A stretch of 58,000 nt of DNA from Adiantum capillus-veneris (Eukaryota; Streptophyta; Polypodiopsida; Polypodiales; Pteridaceae), in contig CM043959.1 of the NCBI GenBank assembly GCA_014529385.2, positions 47,871,928-47,929,927 on the forward strand. The letters run 5' to 3'. Below the pieces are notes generated by a model. The model made no database searches, was not told where the DNA came from, and saw nothing but the letters and a program-made list of their open reading frames with translations. Made by a program: the position numbers and the translations under genes. Each line of letters begins with the position of its first letter. The stretch's first letter is position 1. This document shows, in pieces, positions 12,039 through 21,545 of the stretch.

Positions 12039-13400
12039 TTGAGGTTAACTCTCCAGTTATACCAATCATTACTAAAACCACCTCTAGTGGTTAAATTCTT
12101 TGATTCAATTGCCAAAATTAAACGCTTGTGTATAGGTATATTCAGTGGCAAAGCAAGAAGTTGTGCGGAAACTGATCCTTTACTAGGTGAGTGGTTGGAT
12201 TTGTGTTTAGTTGCATTGCTAAGTTTGATAAATTTAAGATCAGGAAGATACATTTTTAGAGACCAAAAGGTGGCAGGTGATCATGGTAGTTTAGTGTCCA
12301 CCGAGGAGAGTGTAACTCAGGCAAGGCTAGATCCACTAGCACCAATTATTGAGGAGGGTAGTGATACTAACACTTCTTCAGAAAAATCCTTCTTCATGAT
12401 GGGTAGTCAACAGCCAGGAGGTTTCACCTATGACAGACCAATGCCAGGAGGAAGCACCTCCCTAAATCCTTTGAACGATTCCAAGTTCATTTTAATCTTC
12501 TTAGAAGGAACGAACTTGAGGGGAGCCCTAGTTTATTCTGACTATCGAGGACGCAAGTGTATTTGTATTGAAGAAAGACTGCCTCAGAGACTGGAGCTAA
12601 TTTGAGTCTATGATGATGGAGATAGATTCCGAGACAAAAAGGGGAACCATTATTTGATAGTTAGTAACCCTGAGGATTACAATAGATCTGGAGATAACGT
12701 GGCAAAAGGAAAAATGGTTTCAGAAACTCAAGAACCGCCTCCAAACATTGATTGACCTAGAGCACTTTTTATGTATGATAAGAAAACAACCAGGATCTCA
12801 ACCTATAATGAAAATGTGGGAATTTACAAGCATGAGAGCGAGGGAATAGTCTCTTACTTTTGATGCAAAGAACCCTACCCAAACGAATTAAGCAAAGACA
12901 AGGTTCTTTACTTATTCTCTTATAAAATTGCTATGGGGAAGGATATTGTTTTTGTTGATAGGTACGGGCGAGAATACAAATGTATTCTCCTAGAGGAGGT
13001 AGAAAAGGCAACAGTTCCAGAAGCATCAACATATGCCCCCAAAGAAGTGCCAAGAGCCACCTACACCCCTAGCAAGTAGAAAAATCCATTTTCGGAAGAT
13101 TATGACGCGACCTCACATTCTACCCGACCGCAGATGTTCAACAACCAGAGCTAACCAAAAACTCAGCCATCATTGCAGGAATGTCTTTGACAAAGTGCAA
13201 CATTAGAACAAGACCAAAACCGAGATGGTTATCAAGCCACACGAGGGCTAAGGGATTTACAAGAACCACCACTCTTTTCACGGTATCAAGGCGAGAGTAA
13301 GCCAAAAACTCAAGGGTCAACAGAGCCTGGAAGACCACCCATAGAGCGAGTTCGAAGAGATGAACCATCTCTTGCAAGAACCGTTAGAAATTATGGCTTA
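12039..13400 (+). pseudogene. E1 gag N-terminal region
   Basis: The frame opens just after the leader and is broken by several stops (near 12,603, 12,753, 12,860, 13,078 and later). It includes an acidic stretch (PIIEEGSDTNTSSEKSFFMM) and two unfamiliar modules that are well conserved in E2: one around DYRGRKCICIEER to GNHYLIVSNPEDYN, and one around NVGIYKHESEGIVSYF to YPNELSKDKVLYLFSY. Two of the stops are TGA where E2 has CGA (12,753 and 12,860), which points to CpG decay. Ordinary plant gypsy Gag proteins lack a long N-terminal region like this. I do not recognise the modules. The true start codon is uncertain because the ATG at 12,039 is not clearly shared in frame with E2. Confidence 0.6.
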
Positions 13401-13409
13401 GGAGCACCA

Positions 13410-14234
13410 GTGGGAGAGGAGCCAGCCCACTACCGAAGGCCAGAGGAGGTATATAGATTAGGACGAGTAGACCCAATGATGAGATTTGTAGACCATCATA
13501 GAATTAGACCTTCTCAAGTGCAAAAATGGGTTAAAAAAAAAAACACGGGAAATAGAGATCCTAGAGATCATGTAGCAGCCTTTGTGCATGTAATTAGAGC
13601 TGAAGAGGTGTTAGACTTCCCTACCCAATTTGCAAGCTTTGGACTAATACTAGAGGAGGATACTGCTACTTGGTTTGACTCTGTGGAGCGTAGAGACTTT
13701 GAGTCTATGGAAGAGGTGTTTGACAAGTTTATTGAGGAATTATCTCAAAGGGGGATATCTCATAATACAGTCTCACAAATCCATAAATTCAAACAGAAAG
13801 ACAGGGAATCTGTGCGAAAGGCAACCCTACGACTAAAAAGATATGTTAAGTTCTACCCTGTGGACGAACTGCCAACTCAGTCTAGACTTATGCTTATATT
13901 TATCCAAGGACTAAGGAATGCAGATCTCCAGAAGGACTTACATATGAAGAGGAGCACGATGTTAAATCAGTTAACTAAGGAGGCTCTTTACCTTGTAGAC
14001 AATTGTGCGGTCTACAAAGAGGGTGAATTCAAGGATCTTGATGACGATTCATCCTCACAACAAAGTGGAAGCAAGTCCGCTAAGACGGCACCGAAAGGAG
14101 AAGTAGCTGTGAGCCAAGAGCAGCTTGTAGAGGAAGTGTTAAAAAAGATTAACCTATACGCCAAACCTCAGGCTAAACAGCCAAAGTGGTGTGCTATTGA
14201 ACAAAAATGGACAAACAATGGGACGAAGGAATGA
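13410..14234 (+). pseudogene. gag: E1 gag core (capsid-type retrotrans_gag domain)
   Basis: An open segment of 274 codons gives the capsid part of a Ty3/gypsy Gag. The pattern is DPRDHVAAFVHVI, then an EEDTATWF motif, MEEVFDKFIEELSQRG, IHKFKQKDRESVRKA and LMLIFIQGLRNADL, the helical layout of the plant retrotrans_gag family (A-x2-W-(x)n-F-x2-F followed by L-x2-hQ-(x)n-F-h-x-GL). It would assemble the cytoplasmic virus-like particle. A Ser/Gln-rich acidic linker follows (DLDDDSSSQQSGSKS). E2 carries a near-identical copy on the minus strand (51,464-50,688). The frame is continuous with the upstream region but ends in a stop and a frameshift before the zinc-knuckle part. Confidence 0.85.
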
Positions 14235-15895
14235 TATTATAACAAAGGATATGTGAGAGAGAGAGACCTTATGCTCTCAGGCTCAGGTAGCATCTTCTCA
14301 ACTTCCACCGATGCCTAAATATCAAGCAGGCAACCTACCAGGACCTGTAGGTGTAGAAAGACCACAACCAGTGTTGGGGCAGCAACCACCCCTACCAGGA
14401 TTACGACCAATCGACATAAGATACACACCAACAGTAACCGAACTAGAAGAGAAGGCTGTGGTGCCTATGCATGCATATTATGAAGATCCCAATGGATATG
14501 CTGCAAATCCTATCTATTATCCATCGGAAGAATCCCCAACACTAGAACCATGGAGCATGATGGAAAGTACAGGACCACCAACAGCTGCACAGGCAACAGG
14601 AGAAGGAAGATATAGCTTGGATGAACAAACATTGTTGTTCATAGCCAACGGAGGCATGGGAGGGCAGAGACATGCATACCAACAAAGAGGAGCTCAAGGA
14701 GCACCTCAACAACCTAAGGGACCCTGCTACAAGTGTGGTGGAGACCATTGGCTAAGAGACTATCCTCATGATGAAATCATTAGAGTTAACGCATATTGCA
14801 CCGAGTGTGGAGTTACTCATTTGATTCCTGATTGCCCTAAGAACCCGAGCAAAGGAGCAAAAACTACGCTGGAAGCACTGCCTTCTAGTGGAGGGTCAGA
14901 AAACGAGAAAATAATACCTATTCAGGCAATGACACGAGCCCAAGATCAAAGAATGACGAATGAACCCATAATTGAAGAGCCAAAAACCGATGCCCCAAGT
15001 TCAAAAATGAAAAATCAGAGAAGCACTTGGAAAGCTAGAAAGGCGTGTATGAAAGCCAGGATAGAACAAGAGCAAACGACTCTATCCGAAGAGTTAAAAC
15101 ACACCAAGGATAGATTAGAGCGGTTAGAGGATCTAGCTAGCCTAAGTTCACACACTGTGGCAACCATAGCACCAAAGAAAATAACAAAACCCAAAAGTGC
15201 AAGATCAGGAGGATCTGTATTGGCAGAAAAGATAAATGAGCAGTTAGACACACTTTTGAAATCTTACGAAGCCAGACTCAAAAACAACCAAAACCCAAGA
15301 GCAAAGATGGATGGCTTATCCATATGTTGAAATAGAAAAACAAAGGTTGGAAATGTGTCGAAAGATGATTGAAACAACTCAATCATTGATAGAAAATCCG
15401 CTTGAAAAACCAGCAAGTTGGCATGAAGTACCAGCTCCAACCCCTATCAAACCAACTTTGGAGAAACAAGTAGAAACGAAGGAAAGACTCACGAATGCCT
15501 CTGAGTCTAGGGGAGAGCCTATCATAGTGCCAAATACAACAGATGAGGCAAGTGACGGGTTCCAGCCTAAAACATTGGTAGAAATGGGTAGGGATTATAA
15601 TGGTCTAGGTGACCTGTGGAAGCAAATCCGTGATGCCAACGAATCTAACAGGGTGAGTTACCACATGAATAGCACGAGAAAAGAGAAAAATGAGATCTTA
15701 TTTCCTATTTATGAATTTGAGGCAAGATCACAAATGAACTTTGATATACATTCGTAAGGGGGAGACCAGGGATCAATTAGTTTAGGGCACAGCCAACCAG
15801 ACTCACTAAAAACTCTACCCTCTTACCTAGGAGAGTATGAAGCCAAGTCTGAGGTGAGAGCAATCCCATCCCAAGACTTTCTTCTAACAGAGTGA
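14235..15895 (+). pseudogene. gag: E1 gag C-terminal nucleocapsid region
   Basis: After a frameshift the frame continues as a Pro/Gln-rich stretch, then two zinc-knuckle-like motifs. The first is CYKCGGDHWLRDY (C-x2-C-x3-H-x4-Y), the second CTECGVTHLIPDC (C-x2-C-x3-H-x4-C). Both have three residues before His instead of the usual four, and the first ends in Tyr. A basic, Glu/Lys-rich, probably coiled-coil segment follows (about 15,000-15,330). A second frame (15,311-15,757) runs on to a TAA that is CAA in E2. The knuckles would bind genomic RNA. E2 has the same layout, with the first Cys of knuckle one changed to Gly. Confidence 0.8.
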
Positions 15896-16500
15896 TGGAT
15901 TCACAAGGGTTGATTGAGTTGCTGTCCACCCCTGTGGCATGCACAATCACATTAGCAGAACTCCTAAGGCTACGACCAGCATGTGGACCACCGTAGGCAA
16001 ATGCTTAGAAAAATTTGGAGTGAAAGACCCCACCTTGAAGCTTCAAGAAGGGATCAGAGAATTGGACAGGCCTCAACTAAACACAAGGCTAGTACCTTTA
16101 AACAAGGTTGGAGAATATTGCGAGGGAGAAGATGGAAACACCACGCTACTAGTAGAATTCCAAGGAGTAGTTTCCAAAGATATTCTAGACAGTGGAGCAG
16201 AGTCGCTATTGCCACCAAGGAAATCTGGAAAAAATGGGAAAAAACGGCTTTGAGAGACACCATAATGAAATTGCAATTGGCAGACGGGTTCATGGAAAAG
16301 CCTCTAGGGCTCTTAGAAAAAGTAATTGTCACCTCGTGCGGAATCGAGTATGAGCATACGTTGCAATAGTCAATTTCGAAAAAAAGAACAATTACGAGAT
16401 CATCTTGGGAAGACCATTCATGAGACAATTAAAGATGGTTTAGGATTGGGGATATGACCACATATACCTTAGACATGGCGAGACTACAACCAAAATACAC
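15896..16500 (+). pseudogene. pro: E1 aspartic protease (PR1)
   Basis: Overlapping frames cover a gypsy protease. The catalytic motif reads ILDSGAE (D-S-G-A), starting near 16,183, after which a frameshift moves the protein to the next frame. The later part has the family motif IILGRPFMRQLK just before a TAG at about 16,440 (CAG in E2). The linker before the active site has conserved ITLAELL and a LDRPQLNT-like stretch. The enzyme would cut the Gag-Pol polyprotein. It lies between Gag and RT, the normal gypsy position. In E2 the matching motif is E-S-G-A, so the catalytic Asp is lost there but kept here. Confidence 0.8.
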
Positions 16501-17560
16501 CTAAAAGACCATAGTTACAAAGATGTCAACCAGACACTAGTGGAAGAGTTTGATTCAGCTACATTTGTAGGGTCCAAACTCCCAGCATGGTTAGGGCAAC
16601 AAAAAGAGCTATGGATGTGCAGAGCTTCACATTGTGGGAGCTTAAAAAGGGAGGAATGCGTCTTAGAAAGAGCGATTGAGGACAAGGATTATATTCCGGA
16701 ACCTTTTCCTGAAGATGCCTTGGAACCTCTAGGATGGTACTAGCAACATTGGATATTTGTACCATTACAGATAGCCCAACGATGAAATTTTGCGATAAGG
16801 ATGGCTATTATGTGCTACCCTATTACATGGTAAGCCTTATACGAGGAGGAGATGAGAATGTAGAACCAACAGAACAAGAAGAGTTTTATAAATCCTTTGA
16901 GCATCTGGAGGTAAATAACGATGCCGATAATGAGTGTTCAGACAGCTCAAGCGAGCGTGGGGAGAAAAAAACGAATGACAAGTTTTATGATTTTGCCAAT
17001 CAGCACCCTAGACGCCAGGAACGCTATAGGAAAAAACGAGCAGAAAACAAAATGAGAGAGAATTTGATGCCCAGGATAAAAGATAAAACTCACTATCTAA
17101 TGCTTGTCAAAGAAGAGTATTGTGTAAAAGACCAAATATCAAGAAGATTCTTGAGAGTGCGAAGGAAACAAACGCAAGAGGAAATAAAACAAGTACGGAA
17201 AGCTAAAACAGAAACAAAATCACAAAAATCACAAAAATCAAAACAAGAAAAAACAAAAGACCCAGAGTGGACCAAATTGGAGCATAAAAAGAAATACCAA
17301 GAACTAAAACGGTCTTTACGAGAGGTATGGACTATGGAGGGAGAAGGTGATGGTAAGGAGGAGTCAAGAAAAGGAAATATGAATGTACCATCATACTATA
17401 AAAAATTCACCATCCAGGACAGAAAAATCAAAATGACACCACCAGTCAGGGAAAGAATAAACCAGGAATCTTACGATGGGCCGGAAAATGCAAAACGGAT
17501 AGACCTTGCTGAACCAAGTGAAAAGCCTTAGCCGGTCTATATCCCACTTATTTAGAGCCT
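16501..17560 (+). pseudogene. E1 protease-RT linker, highly charged
   Basis: About 350 codons lie between protease and RT. The second part (16,734-17,531) is a 265-codon open stretch rich in Lys, Glu and Ser (CSDSSSERGEKK, KSQKSQKSKQEK), beginning with a conserved DKDGYYVLPYYMVSLIRGG segment. E3 repeats the whole stretch at 55,108-55,890. Plant gypsy elements often have a poorly conserved tether here, but one this long and lysine-rich is unusual. No domain is recognised. It may be intrinsically disordered, or part of a larger protease-RT spacer. Confidence 0.6.
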
Positions 17561-18485
17561 GAAGAAGAAGAACGGCTAACACAACTTCTCAAGAAGTATA
17601 AAGATGTGTTTGCATGGTCCTACAAAGATCTCAAAGGAGTCGATCCATCGATATGCCAACATACAATTCCTTTGAAATCAGATGCCAAACCTAGCAAACA
17701 ACGTCCTTATACATATAATGACACATTTGCTAAACGAATCAAAGATGATATTGACAAGCTGATGGATGTTGAATTCATCTATGAGATCGCACATACAGAT
17801 TGGGTGTCACCCATTGTGGTTGTCCCCAAAAAGAATGGAAAACTGCGAGTGTGTGTGAACCTCAAAAAGGTAAATGTAGCCACCATAAGGGATAATTATC
17901 CGTTGCCGATCACAGAACATGTACTTGAGAGGGTGGCCGGGAAACGGTCTTATTCCTTCCTAGATGGGTTTCAGGATATAACCAATTGGCAACTGCAATA
18001 GAGGATCAACACAAAACAGCGTTTGCCACAAAATGGGGAATATATGCATATAGAGTTATGCCTTTTGGCTTAACTAATGCCCTAGCTACCTTTCAAAGGT
18101 TAATGACTCATGCGTTCAATGAATACCTCATAATATTCTTAGAAATATACATGGATGATCTTTGTGTACACTCTCTTCTACGAGAGGAACATATTGACCA
18201 TTTATAAAAGGTATTTGAGAAGTGCAGAACATATCGAATCTATCTTAACCCGAAAAAGTGTATTTTTATGGTTAGGCAAGGCCGCATCTTAGGACACATT
18301 GTCTCAAGGAATGGCATAACCACTGACCTCGACAAAATCAAAGTCATAGTAGACCTGCCCAGGCCTACTAATGCGAAACAAGTGCAATCCTTTATGGGAC
18401 ACTGCGGATATTATCGAAGATTCATATATATGTATGCAGTCATTGCACAACCTCTGTATCGTTTGTTAGTCAGTTTTGGCTGAAC
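17561..18485 (+). pseudogene. pol: E1 reverse transcriptase
   Basis: The frames together give a Ty3/gypsy reverse transcriptase: WVSPIVVVPKKNGKLRVCV (finger motif), LPITEHVLERV, SFLDGF (catalytic motif A), VMPFGLTNALATFQRLM (motif B) and IYMDDLCVHS (motif C, with the paired Asp), then GRILGHIVSRNGI and VQSFMGHCGYYRRF. The domain copies the element RNA into DNA inside the particle. It is inactive: a frameshift just after motif A (about 17,986), a TAA at 18,205 (CAA in E3) and a TGA at 18,481 (TGG in E3). The catalytic residues themselves are still readable. Confidence 0.9.
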
Positions 18486-18975
18486 TGAGGAGTGTGAAAC
18501 TTCATTCCAAAATCTAAAAGAAAACCTTGTATCAGCACCTGTACTTAAAGCACCAAATTGGGAAAAGATATTCCATGTTCACATTGATGCATCTGCATAT
18601 GAAATTGGGAGTATTCTGGCTCAACCTGGAGACGGAACAATGGATTTCCCAGTTTTTTATGCAAGTCGACAGTTAAACAGTGCAGAAAAGAACTACACAA
18701 CACAAAAAGAGAGGGGTTAGGAATGATTTATGCTGTAAAGAAATTTCGGCATTATTTGCTCGCAAAAAAATTTGTGTTCTTCACAGATCATCAAGCTCTT
18801 TTGTATATGGTAAATAAACCATGCAATACTGGGAGAATTGTACGCTCGTTTATTATATTGCTAGAGTTTGATTTCACACTGGTGGTCAAAAAGGGTAAAA
18901 CTCATCTACGGGCGGATCACCTTTTAACGCTGCAAAACGAAGAAGCTCCTGAAGGAGTAGATGATGACATACCTG
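18486..18975 (+). pseudogene. pol: E1 RNase H
   Basis: This follows RT directly. HIDASAYEIGSILAQ holds the first catalytic Asp, YASRQLNSAEKNY and the KERG region hold the Glu position (damaged by a frameshift near 18,715), and FFTDHQALLYMVNKPC holds the second Asp. The last part, FDFTLVVKKGKTHLRADHL, is the usual end of the gypsy RNase H with its A-D-H-L motif. It would remove the RNA strand after copying. The E3 copy (56,820-57,300) has the intact TTEREGLGM form. Confidence 0.85.
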
Positions 18976-19640
18976 ATGCGTATCTTTTCAATATTGAATT
19001 GATACCCAAATGGTCTCAAGAATTGTTAGCATTCTTTCCCTTGGAGGTAGGTTTGATAACCAGGAAGACAGATCCAAATAGCAAACAATTCGACAAACAA
19101 AAAACTTTCAGTTGATTGCAAGATGGCTGTATCATCGAGGATCGGACCAGATTCTACGATTATGTATAAATCTGGAGGAATTTGAGTGTTATCTTGAAGA
19201 AGCACACGTCCAGGATTGTGCATTTCATTGTTCAACAATGAAAACACACCAGAGACTGAAGCAATATGGATTTACTGGCCAACTATGTATGCTGACACAC
19301 ATGCTTATGTTAACAATTGTACTATATGTAGTGCCAAACAACCAGTGGATCACGCGACATTGTTTTAGGAAAACATTGCACCTGCATGGAGTCAATATAT
19401 CATTGATTTCTTAACCACAAGGACGTTTCCTGAAAACATAACAAGAGCACGGAAAAGAGCTATAGAGCTGGACGCTTGTGACTATAATTTAATTGGGAAC
19501 CAAATCTATAAGTGAGGAAAGGACAATCAACTTAGAATCTATGCAAGTGAAAGTGAATACTTGATGATTCTAAAACACGCACATGGAGGCATAAGTGGAG
19601 GCCATTTTTGAGGCGATAAGATGACAAAAATTTCCTTAAT
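18976..19640 (+). pseudogene. pol: E1 integrase N-terminal region, two zinc-binding modules, truncated
   Basis: Two linker-plus-zinc-finger modules stand in tandem. Module 1 runs from DIPDAYLFNIELIPKWS through LRLCINLEEFECYLEEAH to a decayed NCTICSAK-like end. Module 2 begins APAWSQYIIDFLTTRTFP, then NLIGNQIYK, GKDNQLRIYASESEYL and AHGGISGGHF. Each has the His-His...Cys-Cys order expected of the integrase N-terminal domain. Most gypsy elements have one. E3 shows the same pair. The sequence stops near 19,640 before the catalytic core, so the DDE integrase domain is missing from this copy and the element jumps to the PR2 region. Several stops (for example TGA at 19,514, CGA in E3) are present. 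Confidence 0.75.
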
Positions 19641-19670
19641 CGCAGGAATATAATACGCTCCTATAATATG

Positions 19671-19715
19671 GGGTATCATATAATATGCCCATGTATGGCA
19701 TATTATATGTATCCC
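19671..19715. repeat. AT-rich hairpin at the integrase truncation point
   Basis: CATATAATATGCC and its exact reverse complement GGCATATTATATG flank a 7-base loop. Less perfect pairing continues outward (GGGTAT / ATCCC). It sits where the E1 integrase breaks off and may mark a small insertion or the deletion breakpoint. Confidence 0.7.
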
Positions 19716-19839
19716 ATATAATGTATAATGCAACGTAGAGCACCATTACATCTTCTCTCTCTAATTTGCTTGATTATCTAACACAAATGTCACTCAATCC
19801 CCTACCACTGCAAGACATTAGTAACAAGATAAAAAGATA

Positions 19840-20245
19840 TCGATTAAATGCTGATTCAGAGTAGGAGTACGCTACTGTGCGACTTGACACATCTAATCCT
19901 AGTGCCGGAGATCAACTATGGAACCTTGGGTACAAGGCAATCAACTTAAGGGTTGATGGCCATATTTACCTTGGTAATCTAATTACCAATGCATCATCAT
20001 CCTTTTGTAACACCACTGAGCTACTGAGTTTTATTAGAGATGGGAGAGACGAATTGTTTGGCTACTGTTGAAGATTGAATTCATCTCCCGTCAATGAAAG
20101 GGAAGCAAGAAAATATATATGTGCTGCCTAGTCCTCAGTGCAAGAGAAGTACGTGAAAGACATTCATCAAGTCAAAGAGGAAGCCAATGAGAAGACGAAG
20201 CAGGTAAACAAAAATTGCCTTAATCATTTACCACTAACATAGGAT
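19840..20245 (+). pseudogene. unrecognised decayed frame before PR2
   Basis: A frame in phase with PR2 reads through several stops: a 64-codon stretch (19,877-20,071), then NEREARKYI, KEEANEKTK and LNHLPLT before the PR2 start. The last part resembles the stretch that joins the integrase C-terminal region to PR2 in element D (FSLT..LLAKMHAAKQRKMK near 42,950). The first part has no family I know. It is probably the remains of the integrase-PR2 joint, with unrelated sequence inserted. Confidence 0.4.
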
Positions 20246-21545
20246 ATGCTTCAACAAATCCATCAAGAAAAACAACGGATGAAGGAGAAACAGAGGGTAC
20301 GGGAAGAAGCCCAAGCAGAAGCAAAAGAACGCATTGCAAAAAGCCGGCTTCTACGACAACAACAACAACAATGTGGATCACCATTGCGGATAAATGCTAT
20401 TCGACTAACGAATTTTGATGAAGACACTGTGGAACCAATAACTGCAGTCAAAGTGGGTCGCAATCAAGTTGAATCGACAACATTGCTTGATTCTGGAGCT
20501 CAAGCAAATTTAATCTCTTACAGATTATACAAACAGCTCAAGCCCATAGGTCAACTACATCCTACTCCACAAGTGCTGGAAAGTAGTACATCACATTCGC
20601 TGAAAACATTGGGATGGATTATATTGCATGTACAAGTACATCAATATATTTACCCACACAAGTTTTATGTGGTTGAGGATGAAAGCACACAATACCCCAT
20701 GTTGTTGGGACAACCTTGGCAAAAAGAGTACAATGTGAGGATAGATTGGAATGCGGATGCAGCCAAGATTCAGCATGCACAAGAGCAACAGGTGGTAGCT
20801 TTTGCTCAGCAACCCCGGAAGAATTAGCTGCCAACAATACAGACATTGGAAACAGAGCCACAAGGATGGGTGCCACAAAAAAACAACAAGATACCCATGG
20901 CGAACAAACAAGGAACTGCCAACCATGTTCACTACAAACATAAAACAACACAGACCGCAGTGCCAAGATCACGGTTAACAACACGCAACAAACAAGTATG
21001 GGTGCAAAAGGATAGAGGTGACATGGAAGACAAACCACAATACAACAGAAGAAGTCAACAGAAGCAGATAGTTCAACCAAAAACCAAGGGAATAAAACAG
21101 ATATGGATCCCAAAGAAAATGCTCTGCAACAACTTAAATGCGACTCACATATGAATCCCGAAACCAAAGCAAAAGGGACTCCCTTCAGTACAAGCAACAT
21201 CGGAAGGCAGAGACACACAACATATGAAACCGACAAACAGATCTATGTGGGTGCCAATCAGCAGTAAAACAATGACAAACGAGGAAGTAGCAATATACAA
21301 ATCTCCAAAGCAAAGCTACAAATGGAAAGCCAAAGAGACAAAGACTATGGCCAATTCTGCCACGAAAATTCTCTCCAAGGAGACGACTACGGCCATATCG
21401 ACAATAACGGCAAACCAAGCAACTTTCGCAAGAAAGACAATCAAACAAAGAGCGGTAGAGTTACAACTTTTACTTGCAAAGAAAATCTGCCGACCAAATC
21501 AATAACAAACAGAAAACCTCGACGGCGAATGCCAATAAGCATATT
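20246..21545 (+). pseudogene. E1 second retropepsin-like ORF (PR2) with WVPK-type repeats
   Basis: The frame starts with a basic helix rich in Lys, Glu, Arg and Gln (about residues 1-45). A retropepsin fold signature follows: TTLLDSGAQANLISYRLYKQL (D-S-G-A, residues about 78-98) and, about 70 residues later, YPMLLGQPWQKEYNVRID, which matches the L-G-x-P-W motif. The stop at 20,825 is followed by decayed sequence with repeated tryptophan motifs in several frames (KQVWVQK, KQIWIPKK, RSMWVPI). Element D has the same order: a protease-like domain, then KIWVPKA and QIWVPKT. This is a second protease-like domain located after integrase, while the usual one is upstream of RT. It may process the 3' ORFs, or may be a catalytically idle domain reused for protein binding. 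Confidence 0.7.

Noticed and set aside
20591-21236. Hydrophobic open frame of 205 codons on the minus strand
   Set aside because: It lies opposite PR2, which has clear retropepsin motifs. The composition is what the reverse strand of a Gln/Lys/Thr-rich coding region gives.
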